This document shows positions 1 through 5,844 of a stretch of 5,844 nucleotides of DNA, piece by piece. This DNA comes from a bacterium (GTDB taxonomy: Bacteria > Pseudomonadota > Gammaproteobacteria > Burkholderiales > Methylophilaceae). The notes under the pieces are model-generated. The model saw only the letters and a program-made list of their open reading frames with translations. It was not told the DNA's origin and searched no databases. Within the stretch, counting starts at the first letter, position 1. Every line of letters starts with the position of its first letter. Location of the stretch: assembly GCA_027310505.1 (NCBI GenBank), contig DAIDAS010000264.1, positions 1 to 5,844 of the forward strand, in the 5' to 3' direction. Made by a program: the position numbers and the translations under genes.

Positions 1-291
1 GAGGCTGCGCGTGAAGATGGGCCAGACGACCAACCGGACGACCTGCGCGGCACGCCAGCCGGGCATTTCGTCGTGCTGGCCGGCTACAACCGCAAGGCGC
101 GCACCGTACTGGTAGCCGACCCTTACCAGCCGCATCCATACGGCGCCTCACTGGAATACTGGATCAACATTGACCGCATCATCAACGCGGTACTGCTGGG
201 GATCGTGACCCATGATGCCAACCTGCTGATCATCCACCCATCTACGCCGAAAAGCAGCCGGGGAAACCATGAACCTGCTCATCGTCGTTAA
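1..291 (+). CDS. C39/papain-like peptidase-family protein, C-terminal end (partial)
   Basis: The reading frame is open from the first base and ends at TAA 289-291, leaving 96 residues; the start lies outside the window. The visible piece begins with an acidic linker (residues 1-16). It then has GHFVVLAGY (His22, codon 64-66) followed after 17 residues by VADPY (Asp40, codon 118-120). This His...Asp arrangement in two neighbouring beta strands is the second half of the catalytic triad in C39/papain-like cysteine peptidases; the Cys would be upstream. From family knowledge, proteins next to RLAN-type RimK ligases are often an N-terminal GNAT acetyltransferase fused to a C39-like domain, so the missing part may include a GNAT domain (inference). 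A peptidase, or an amide-transfer enzyme using the same fold, would fit an operon that builds amide bonds. The last 8 codons overlap the next gene. The tail after about residue 80 is polar and looks non-catalytic. The fold is fairly sure, the exact activity is not. Confidence 0.72.
   Translation, partial: EAAREDGPDDQPDDLRGTPAGHFVVLAGYNRKARTVLVADPYQPHPYGASLEYWINIDRIINAVLLGIVTHDANLLIIHPSTPKSSRGNHEPAHRR
260..264 (+). promoter_or_regulatory. Shine-Dalgarno-like GGGGA before the RimK-family gene
   Basis: GGGGA lies 4 bases before the ATG at 269, inside the end of the preceding gene. It is purine-rich but close to the start, so it is a modest site. It supports the ATG at 269, whose product begins with the typical N-terminal strand MNLLIVV. 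Initiation is probably helped by ribosomes finishing the upstream gene at 291. Confidence 0.45.
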
Positions 292-1741
292 CGATGCCAG
301 CGACTGGCAGTTCAAGATACCGGATATCACGGTCGTTCCGGCATGGACGTATCTCACCGACCCGGCCTACGGCGAAGAACGCCACGCCAAGGTGTTCAAC
401 CTGTGCAAATCCTACCGCTACCAGAGCCTGGGCTATTACGTCTCGCTGCTCGCCGAAGCACGCGGCCACAGGCCGATGCCGCGGGCGAACACCATGGAGG
501 ATCTGCAATCAGTCAACCTGGTACGGCTGCTCACCGAGGGGCTGGACGAACTGATCCAGCGTTCGCTGGCACCGATCAAATCCAACGAATTCGAGCTCAG
601 CATCTATTTCGGCCGCAATGTTGCCCAGCGCTACAGGCGCCTCAGCCTGGAGTTATTCAACCTGCTGCAGGCACCGTTGCTGCGCGCCTGCTTCGAATGC
701 CGCAACGCGCAATGGCACATCCGCAGCGTCCGGCTGATCGCCGCATGCGACATTCCGCCACAACATCGCGGGTTCCTGCTGGAGGCTGCTACCGATTATT
801 TTCAGGGCCACAGGCGGCGCCTGCCAAAACGCACGACCCCGCGCTACAGCCTGGCCATCCTGCACGACCCCGGCAATCCGGAGCAGGCCTCCAACGCCAA
901 AGCGTTGCAGAAGTTCGAGAAAGCCGGGGAGTCTGCCGGACTGGGCGTTGAATTCATCACACCGGCCGACTTCAACCGGTTGACCGAATACGATGCGCTG
1001 TTCATCCGCGACACGACATTCGTGCATCACTACACCTACCGTTTCTCGCGGCGCGCGACCGCCGAAGGAATGGTGGTGATCGATGACCCGGATTCCATCA
1101 TGCGCTGCAACAACAAGGTCTACACGGCCGAACTGCTCGCGCGACACAACATCCCCACCCCGAAAACCCTGATCGTCCATCGGGACAACGTGCACCGGAT
1201 CATTCCCGACCTCTCCCTGCCCTGTGTACTGAAGCAGCCCGACAGCTCGTTTTCAATAGGCGTAACCCGGGCAGAATCGGAAGATGATCTGCACGAAAAA
1301 GTGGGCGTGCTACTGGAAAAATCGGAACTCGTCATCGCGCAGGAGTATCTTCCGACCGAATTCGACTGGCGCGTCGGCATACTTGATCGTCACCCGTTGT
1401 TCGTGGCCAAGTATTTCATGGCGCCCGGCCATTGGCAGATCATCCGGCACGAAGCGCAAAAAGGGCGTTACGTCGAGGGCCAGACGGTGGCCGTTGCAGT
1501 GGCCGAAGCGCCGGAAGCCATGGTAAAGATCGCCCTCAAGGCGGCCAACCTGTTTGGCGACGGATTCTATGGCGTGGATATCAAGCAGGCAGGCGGCCAT
1601 TTCTATGTCATCGAGGTCAATGACAATCCCAACGTCGATGCCGGCAATGAAGATGGCGTGTTGAAAGACGCTCTTTATCGCGAAGTGATGGACCTGTTCG
1701 TGCATCGCATCGAAGAACGCAAGCGAGGCCGCATCCGATGA
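269..1741 (+). CDS. RimK-family ATP-grasp amide ligase with RLAN-type N-terminal domain
   Basis: This 490-residue cytoplasmic enzyme is predicted to form an amide (often glutamyl or peptide) bond from a carboxylate and an amine through an ATP-activated acyl phosphate. Residues 1-185 match the RLAN domain (RimK-like ATP-grasp N-terminal), with the conserved stretch LTDPAY (29-34), VFNLCKSYRYQSLGYYVSLL (42-61) and EARGH (63-67). Residues 190-280 look like the pre-ATP-grasp lobe, ending in IDDPDSIMRCNNK (271-283). The ATP-grasp domain follows: ATP-binding Lys322 in VLKQPD, a nucleotide loop DSSFSIGV (325-332), hinge segment QEY (358-360), DWRVG (366-370), GVDIK with Asp437, and the metal-binding EVNDNPN with Glu449, Asn451 and Asn453. 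At nearly 500 residues it is far longer than classical RimK (about 300), which modifies ribosomal protein S6, so the name should not be carried over. Its start overlaps the upstream gene by 23 bp and its end overlaps the next by 4 bp. The natural substrate cannot be read from the sequence. Confidence 0.93.
   Translation: MNLLIVVNDASDWQFKIPDITVVPAWTYLTDPAYGEERHAKVFNLCKSYRYQSLGYYVSLLAEARGHRPMPRANTMEDLQSVNLVRLLTEGLDELIQRSLAPIKSNEFELSIYFGRNVAQRYRRLSLELFNLLQAPLLRACFECRNAQWHIRSVRLIAACDIPPQHRGFLLEAATDYFQGHRRRLPKRTTPRYSLAILHDPGNPEQASNAKALQKFEKAGESAGLGVEFITPADFNRLTEYDALFIRDTTFVHHYTYRFSRRATAEGMVVIDDPDSIMRCNNKVYTAELLARHNIPTPKTLIVHRDNVHRIIPDLSLPCVLKQPDSSFSIGVTRAESEDDLHEKVGVLLEKSELVIAQEYLPTEFDWRVGILDRHPLFVAKYFMAPGHWQIIRHEAQKGRYVEGQTVAVAVAEAPEAMVKIALKAANLFGDGFYGVDIKQAGGHFYVIEVNDNPNVDAGNEDGVLKDALYREVMDLFVHRIEERKRGRIR
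1725..1728 (+). promoter_or_regulatory. Shine-Dalgarno GAGG before the GCS2-type ligase
   Basis: GAGG sits 9 bases upstream of the ATG at 1738, within the last codons of the RimK-family gene. Good spacing supports that start. The start codon shares bases with the upstream TGA stop (ATGA), which favours translational coupling. Confidence 0.55.
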
Positions 1742-2982
1742 GCGCGCCCGTCACCCTGGCCGCGTTTACCGGTTACGGGATCGAGCTGGAATACATGATC
1801 GTGGACCGGGAGACCCTTGCGGTACGGCCTATTGCCGACACGTTGCTGCAACAGGCGGCGGGAAAATACGTGACAGAAGTCAACCGCGGAGTGGCCGCGT
1901 GGTCGAATGAACTGGTGCTGCATCTGGTCGAACTCAAGAATGCACAACCTTCTCCCGACCTGCCTGCCCTGGCGGCGACTTTCCAGACCGAGATCGAGGC
2001 TATCAACCAGAAGCTGGAACCGATGGGGGCACGGTTGATGCCCGGCGCCATGCATCCCTGGATGGATCCGCGTTCCGAAACTCGCCTGTGGCCCCACGAA
2101 TATTCGGAAATCTACCGTGCCTACCACCGCATCTTCGACTGCAACCGGCACGGCTGGGCCAACCTGCAAAGCATGCACCTCAACCTGCCCTTTGCGGATG
2201 ATGCCCAGTTTTCCCGCCTGCATGCGGCGATCAGGCTGGTGCTGCCGATCATCCCTGCCCTGGCGGCGAGTTCTCCCATCGCCGAAGGGAAACGCAGCGG
2301 CTTCCTGGATTACCGCATGGAAAATTATCGCAGCCATGAGATCAGGTTACCCTCGCTGCTGGGGCAAGTGATCCCGGATACGGTCGCGAGCCGCTACGAA
2401 TACGAGACACGCATTTTCGCCACCATGTATCGCGATATCGCCCCCTACGACCCGGGCGGCTTTCTCAGGCACGAATGGCTCAATGCGCGCGGCGTGATCC
2501 CGCGCTTTGACCGCAATGCGCTGGAGATCCGCGTCATTGACATGCAGGAGTGCCCCCGTGCCGACCTCGCTGTTGCCGCGGCGATTTCAGCCGTCGTTAA
2601 ATCGCTCTACGATGCCCAATGGGTACCGCTGGCAGCACAGCAGGCGGTTGAAACCGAGCCGCTGGTTGAGATTCTGCTCGCCACCACGCGTGAAGCCGAA
2701 CTGACTCTGATCGATCACGCGACCTACCTGAGTCTGCTGGATTACCCTGGAACCCGCTGCGAAGCACGCGAGTTGTGGCGGCACCTGCTTGAAACGCTGT
2801 GGCACGACCAACCGGATCAACTCGCGGCATGGGGGAATACCATGGACACCATCCTCACGCAGGGCCCGCTCGCTCGCCGCATCCTGCGCGCAGTCGGCCA
2901 GGATTTTTCGCGCAAACACCTGCAAGTCATCTACCTCGAATTATGCCAATGCCTTGAAGCAGGCCGGATGTTTGCGTACTGA
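1738..2982 (+). CDS. GCS2-type carboxylate-amine ligase (glutamate-cysteine ligase family)
   Basis: This 414-residue protein belongs to the glutamine-synthetase-like fold family GCS2, which uses ATP and Mg2+ to join a carboxylate (typically the gamma-carboxyl of glutamate) to an amine. The diagnostic metal/ATP motif GIELEYM lies at residues 14-20 (Glu16, Glu18). Other blocks are VELKNAQPSPDL (64-75), MHLNLPF (146-152; His147, Asn149), DYRMENYRSHEIRLPSLLGQ (191-210) with several likely substrate-contacting Arg and Glu residues, RHEWLNARG (244-252), and LEIRVIDMQECPRADLAV (262-279), a C-terminal beta strand with Glu263, Arg265 and Asp268. The tail 300-414 is helical. It is somewhat longer than YbdK-type members (about 370 residues). 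The start overlaps the RimK-family stop as ATGA, and the stop TGA 2980-2982 is one base before the next start. Placed beside a second amide ligase, it probably adds a different building block to the same product. True gamma-glutamylcysteine synthesis for glutathione is possible but less likely in this setting. Confidence 0.9.
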   Translation: MSAPVTLAAFTGYGIELEYMIVDRETLAVRPIADTLLQQAAGKYVTEVNRGVAAWSNELVLHLVELKNAQPSPDLPALAATFQTEIEAINQKLEPMGARLMPGAMHPWMDPRSETRLWPHEYSEIYRAYHRIFDCNRHGWANLQSMHLNLPFADDAQFSRLHAAIRLVLPIIPALAASSPIAEGKRSGFLDYRMENYRSHEIRLPSLLGQVIPDTVASRYEYETRIFATMYRDIAPYDPGGFLRHEWLNARGVIPRFDRNALEIRVIDMQECPRADLAVAAAISAVVKSLYDAQWVPLAAQQAVETEPLVEILLATTREAELTLIDHATYLSLLDYPGTRCEARELWRHLLETLWHDQPDQLAAWGNTMDTILTQGPLARRILRAVGQDFSRKHLQVIYLELCQCLEAGRMFAY

Positions 2983-2983
2983 G

Positions 2984-3715
2984 ATGGACAGGACCAATCG
3001 CTTCCTGATTACCTGCGAGCATGGCGGAAACCGTATTCCACCTCCCTACCGGCATTTCTTCCACGGCCACGAAGCACTGCTGGAAACACATCGCGGCTAC
3101 GACCCCGGGGCTCTCATCATGGCGAGAACCGTAGCAGCGGCGCTATCGGCCCCGCTACATTTCTCCACCACGAGCCGGCTGCTGATCGACCTCAACCGTT
3201 CCCTTGGCCATGCCAGGCTGTATTCAGAAGCCACCAGGCCAGCACCTGCTGAAACCCACACCGAGATCCGCGAACGTTATTACCTGCCTTATCGACAACG
3301 CATCGAGCGCGAGATCGCCAGCAGCATCGCGCAAGGCCACCGGGTCATCCACCTATCCTCGCACAGCTTCACGCCGGAACTGGAAGGGAATGTGCGCAAT
3401 GCCGATATCGGACTGCTCTATGACCCATCGCGCATGGGTGAGCGCATGCTGTGCAGCTACTGGCAGCAATGTCTCAAGCAGTGCGCGCCAGAACTCAGGG
3501 TACGCCGCAACTACCCGTATACCGGCACTTCGGATGGATTCACCGCATATCTGCGCCGACGCTTCGCGGCTGACGACTACCTTGGCATCGAGCTGGAAAT
3601 CAATCAGAAGCATGTGCTAGCGCGCAACAGGCACTGGCGTAGCTTGCGCAACTCGGTGCCACAGTCGCTCAGACAGGCCGTGGCTGATTTCGATCGGGCT
3701 TCGGGAGCCACCTGA
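2984..3715 (+). CDS. N-formylglutamate amidohydrolase-family hydrolase
   Basis: The 243-residue product belongs to the N-formylglutamate amidohydrolase (FGase) family, probable metal-dependent hydrolases of N-acyl or amide bonds with a phosphorylase/carboxypeptidase-like fold. Visible family blocks are ITCEHGGNRIP (9-19), THRGYDPGA (35-43), TTSRLLIDLNRS (62-73), VIHLSSHSFTPEL (121-133), DIGLLYDPSR (141-150), RRNYPYTGTSDGF (174-186) and YLGIELEINQKHV (199-211). Glu12, His13, His127 and Glu203/Glu205 are candidate metal or catalytic residues (inferred from conservation in the family). The open frame extends back to an ATG at 2789, but that part lies wholly inside the GCS2 gene and reads as out-of-frame sequence. 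The ATG at 2984, one base after the GCS2 stop, directly precedes the conserved N-terminus and is chosen. No strong ribosome binding site is seen, so reinitiation after the upstream stop is likely. No histidine-utilisation genes are nearby, so a HutG role is doubtful; a role in trimming or deacylating the ligase product fits better. Confidence 0.9.
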   Translation: MDRTNRFLITCEHGGNRIPPPYRHFFHGHEALLETHRGYDPGALIMARTVAAALSAPLHFSTTSRLLIDLNRSLGHARLYSEATRPAPAETHTEIRERYYLPYRQRIEREIASSIAQGHRVIHLSSHSFTPELEGNVRNADIGLLYDPSRMGERMLCSYWQQCLKQCAPELRVRRNYPYTGTSDGFTAYLRRRFAADDYLGIELEINQKHVLARNRHWRSLRNSVPQSLRQAVADFDRASGAT

Positions 3716-3784
3716 TGAGGTTTGTGGTGCGGCAATAGCAGCATGCGCGACGCCCGGAAAACCGGCAGCGACAGCCCGAAATCT
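3716..3784. other. Short convergent intergenic gap
   Basis: Sixty-nine bases separate the stop of the amidohydrolase gene (plus strand) from the stop of the universal stress gene (minus strand). The only hairpin candidate is CCGG-AAAA-CCGG at 3754-3765, too short to be convincing and without a T-run on either side. I see no promoter or small gene here. Confidence 0.6.
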
Positions 3785-4615
3785 TCAGGTGACGAGGATG
3801 ACCGGGCAATCGATTTCGTTGAGCAGGGTCGCAAATCCCTCGCCACTGCGATAATGTCCTTCGCCGCCCAATACCAGCACCCCTGCGCGCGCCTCCCGCA
3901 CCGCCTTCGCCAGCGCACCGATCGGGTCTGAAATGACACAGCGGCAACTCGCTGTGGCAAGCCCGGCCTGCGCAAGCCAGGACTTGGCCGCAGCAATATC
4001 CCGAGCGCAATTTTCTGCCATCGCGGTAGTCACCAGCACCTGTAACTCCACCCCGCCATCGCGGGCCATCCGGCCTGACAACTCGAGAGCGCGTCGCGCG
4101 GCAGCCAAATGCTCCGACCCGGCTGAACCGTCGTAAGCGACCACCACCGGATTCGCCGCCTCAGGCCGGTATTCCATTTCTGCCAGCGAATCGCCGACCA
4201 GCCGCAAGCCGAGGCGCGCGCACTTGCCCAGCACCACCAAGTCGAATCCAGCGGCTCGCGAAAACAGCTCGCTGGCAATGCGGCCACGCGCAACATTAAA
4301 CGACCAGCGCAGCTGCAACCGTCTGGCGGCTTCGGCAAGCTGGCGCTGCGCCTCGGCGGCTTCGCGCTGCATGGCACGCTCGACTTCGTGCGCGGTAATG
4401 GGGTGCTGATCGCGAGAAAACAGGCCTAGCTCACGCACGAACGGCAATCCGGAAAGCCGCAGCAGATCGATATCCTCGACAAACAGCCCCGACAGTTCGG
4501 CATCCAGCTCTGCGGCCAGTACAGACGCCATTTCCAGCGCTGCCCGGCTGCGCGGGGAGATATCCAGCGCGAGCAATATCCGGCCACTGCTAGGCTTTTT
4601 CTGCATGGTTTTCAT
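3785..4615 (-). CDS. Tandem-domain universal stress protein (UspA family)
   Basis: The 276-residue product has two UspA-like halves. The first opens with strand GRILLALDIS (11-20) and helix SRAALEMASVLAAELDAELS (23-42), followed by LFVED, an Ala/Arg/Glu-rich helix (about 75-101), and FDLVVLGK (124-131) near GDSLAEM (141-147). The second opens with NPVVVAYDGS (155-164), then a helix, strand VELQVLVTT (189-197), and ends VLVLGGEG...NEIDCPVILVT (246-276), the usual Usp terminal strand. Such proteins are cytoplasmic, often bind ATP or AMP and respond to starvation or other stress. The ATP signature G-x2-G-x9-G-S/T is degenerate in both halves, so nucleotide binding is uncertain. The frame starts 26 bp inside the end of the Lon-like gene. 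ATG at 4613-4615 and a second at 4604-4606 (Met4) are both possible starts; neither has a clear Shine-Dalgarno, which suggests coupling to the Lon-like gene. It is the last gene of this minus-strand unit. Confidence 0.87.
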   Translation of the reverse strand: MKTMQKKPSSGRILLALDISPRSRAALEMASVLAAELDAELSGLFVEDIDLLRLSGLPFVRELGLFSRDQHPITAHEVERAMQREAAEAQRQLAEAARRLQLRWSFNVARGRIASELFSRAAGFDLVVLGKCARLGLRLVGDSLAEMEYRPEAANPVVVAYDGSAGSEHLAAARRALELSGRMARDGGVELQVLVTTAMAENCARDIAAAKSWLAQAGLATASCRCVISDPIGALAKAVREARAGVLVLGGEGHYRSGEGFATLLNEIDCPVILVT

Positions 4616-5844
4616 CGCCGGATTCGGTTGCCCTATGGCCGGACGGCTCTTCCTTGCCGTAGTCGCGCCTCAGATCGGCCAGCTTTTGCAGGCGTTCCGC
4701 GACGCGGCGATTGACGCTACCCTCAGGAAAAATCCCCTGCTCATCCACACTGCCCGCAGGCATGCCGGTCAATAACTCCAGCGCCTCATCCACGGTTTCG
4801 ACGGCGTAGATATTGAAGAGCCCCGCTTCAACCGCCTTGATCACGTCCTGGCGCAGCATCAGGTGCGGCACATTGGAAGCCGGGATAAGTACGCCCTGCC
4901 ATCCTGTCAGGCCCCGCTTGTTGCAGATGTCGAAGAACCCCTCGATTTTCTCGTTGACGGCACCGATCGCCTGCACCCTGCCGAACTGATCCACGGAACC
5001 CGTGACCGCCAGCGCCTGCCGCAGCGGCACGCCGGAGAGCGAGGACAGCAACGCGCACAGCTCTGCCACCGAGGCACTATCACCCTCCACCATACCGTAG
5101 GTCTGCTCGAACACGAGGCTGGCCGACAGCGACAAAGGCAGCTCCGAGGCATAACGCGAGGCGAGAAAAGAGGAAATAATCAGCACCCCCTTGGAATGGA
5201 TCGCGCCGCCCAGCTTGACCTCGCGCTGGATATCGATCAATCCGCCGCTGCCCAGACGATGGGCGGCGGTAATGCGTGACGGCTGCGCGAAAGCGAACTG
5301 CCCAAGCTGGAACACGGAGAGGCCATTGACCTGCCCCACCAGTTCGTAAACGGTGTCGATATACAGCGTGCCGCGCAGGATGGCTTCATGTGACCGTTCG
5401 CGCAGACGATCGGCGCGGTGGATTTGCGCGGCGATCGCCTGCTCGACATGTTCGCGCCCCACAACCTCGCACCCGCTCTGCCCCGCACAATAATCCGCCT
5501 CGCGCACGAGATCAGCCAGGCTTTCCATATGGGTTGAGAGCTTTTCTGCATCCTCGGCACGGCGCGCACTGTACTCGATGACGCAAGCCACCGCGCCGCG
5601 GTCGAATGGTCGCAGGCTATCCCTGCGCGCAAGCGTGCCAACCAGGCGCGCGTAAAGCAGATCGTTTTCATCGTTGCGCGGGACTTCATCTTCGAAATCC
5701 GCCGAGACCTTGAACAACTCAGCGAACTCAGGATCGTATTCTGCCAGCAGGTAATAGAGCAGCCGGTCGGCCAGCACCACCACCTTGAGATCAAGCGGGA
5801 TCGGTTCCGGCTCCAGCGATACCGTGCTGATCAGGCTGTACATC
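4590..5844 (-). CDS. Lon-family ATP-dependent protease, LonC/YcbZ-like, C-terminal half (partial)
   Basis: The frame is open to the right edge; about 417 residues are visible, counted from Met at 5841-5843. That Met is internal: the sequence after it is family core, so the true start is beyond the window. Related proteins are roughly 800 residues, so about half is missing, including the Walker A and B parts. Residues 1-60 are the end of the AAA+ module, with VSLEPEPIPLDLKVVVLADR (8-27) and YDPEFAELFKVSADFEDE (36-53). A helical lid region follows (about 75-160). The Lon protease domain spans about 165-360, with the catalytic Ser256 in EGDSASVAEL (codon 5076-5078) and Lys299 in AVNEKIEGFF (codon 4947-4949). 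The spacing of 43 residues equals that of the classical Lon dyad. The tail 377-417 is highly charged and probably flexible. It should be a cytoplasmic ATP-driven protease of misfolded or regulatory proteins. It differs from housekeeping LonA in this sequence type. It is followed by, and overlaps, the universal stress gene. Confidence 0.92.
   Translation of the reverse strand, partial: MYSLISTVSLEPEPIPLDLKVVVLADRLLYYLLAEYDPEFAELFKVSADFEDEVPRNDENDLLYARLVGTLARRDSLRPFDRGAVACVIEYSARRAEDAEKLSTHMESLADLVREADYCAGQSGCEVVGREHVEQAIAAQIHRADRLRERSHEAILRGTLYIDTVYELVGQVNGLSVFQLGQFAFAQPSRITAAHRLGSGGLIDIQREVKLGGAIHSKGVLIISSFLASRYASELPLSLSASLVFEQTYGMVEGDSASVAELCALLSSLSGVPLRQALAVTGSVDQFGRVQAIGAVNEKIEGFFDICNKRGLTGWQGVLIPASNVPHLMLRQDVIKAVEAGLFNIYAVETVDEALELLTGMPAGSVDEQGIFPEGSVNRRVAERLQKLADLRRDYGKEEPSGHRATESGDENHAEKA

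Noticed and set aside
653..1195. Minus-strand open frame (180 codons) inside the RimK-family gene
   Set aside because: Antisense shadow of a conserved domain, with no family resemblance.
1963..2269. A 16-bp direct repeat (CCTGCCCTGGCGGCGA) at 1963-1978 and 2254-2269
   Set aside because: Both copies are in frame and encode PALAA in helices of the same protein; chance reuse of GC-rich codons explains it.
1675..2337. Long minus-strand open frame (220 codons) across the RimK/GCS2 junction
   Set aside because: It is antisense to two well-supported genes, has no recognisable motifs, and long antisense frames are common in GC-rich coding DNA.
2789..2983. In-frame upstream extension of the amidohydrolase gene, starting at an ATG at 2789
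   Set aside because: The extension lies entirely within the GCS2 gene in another frame, reads as low-complexity Arg/Ser-rich sequence, and precedes the conserved family N-terminus; ATG 2984 fits better.
3754..3765. CCGG-AAAA-CCGG hairpin as a bidirectional terminator
   Set aside because: The stem is only 4 bp and there is no T-run on either side.
4863..5279. Plus-strand open frame (138 codons) opposite the Lon protease domain
   Set aside because: It lies opposite the catalytic Ser/Lys region; its composition is that of a complement of coding sequence and it has no motif.
5841..5843. Met at the right edge as the true start of the Lon-like protein
   Set aside because: The residues that follow are the internal AAA+ core of the family and the ATP-binding motifs would be missing; the gene simply continues past the window.

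Overview
The window is a compact, gene-dense stretch of about 60% GC (estimated by eye). It holds five protein genes (three complete with both ends visible, plus a complete USP gene, make four full genes and two truncated ones at the edges: six in all). Family content and codon use suggest a proteobacterium, most likely beta or gamma. This is inferred from the character of the proteins; there is no rRNA or other phylogenetic marker. No tRNA, rRNA, CRISPR array, insertion sequence or long repeat was seen.

Left block, plus strand, 1-3715. Four genes run in one direction with almost no space between them. They are the C-terminal end of a C39/papain-like cysteine peptidase-type protein (cut by the window's left edge), a RimK-family ATP-grasp ligase with an RLAN-type N-terminal domain, a GCS2-type carboxylate-amine ligase (glutamate-cysteine ligase family), and an N-formylglutamate amidohydrolase-family hydrolase. 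The junctions are a 23-bp overlap, a 4-bp ATGA overlap and a 1-bp gap, so this is almost certainly one translationally coupled operon. Two independent amide-bond-forming enzymes sit with a peptidase-like fold and an amidohydrolase. The likely job is making, and trimming or unblocking, a small peptide-like amide metabolite or a peptide tag. The product is not known from the sequence. No hut (histidine degradation) genes are present, so the amidohydrolase is probably not a HutG.

Right block, minus strand, 3785-5844. A Lon-family protease, cut by the right edge, lies upstream of a tandem-domain universal stress protein; the two genes overlap by 26 bp. The Lon-like protein keeps the Ser-Lys dyad at the classical 43-residue spacing and resembles the LonC/YcbZ-like group. 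The pair looks like a stress or proteostasis unit with no obvious link to the left block.

The two blocks converge on a 69-bp gap (3716-3784) without a recognisable strong terminator. The most interesting content is the amidoligase operon: its gene set is known as a recurring neighbourhood, but to my knowledge its product and physiological role are not established.
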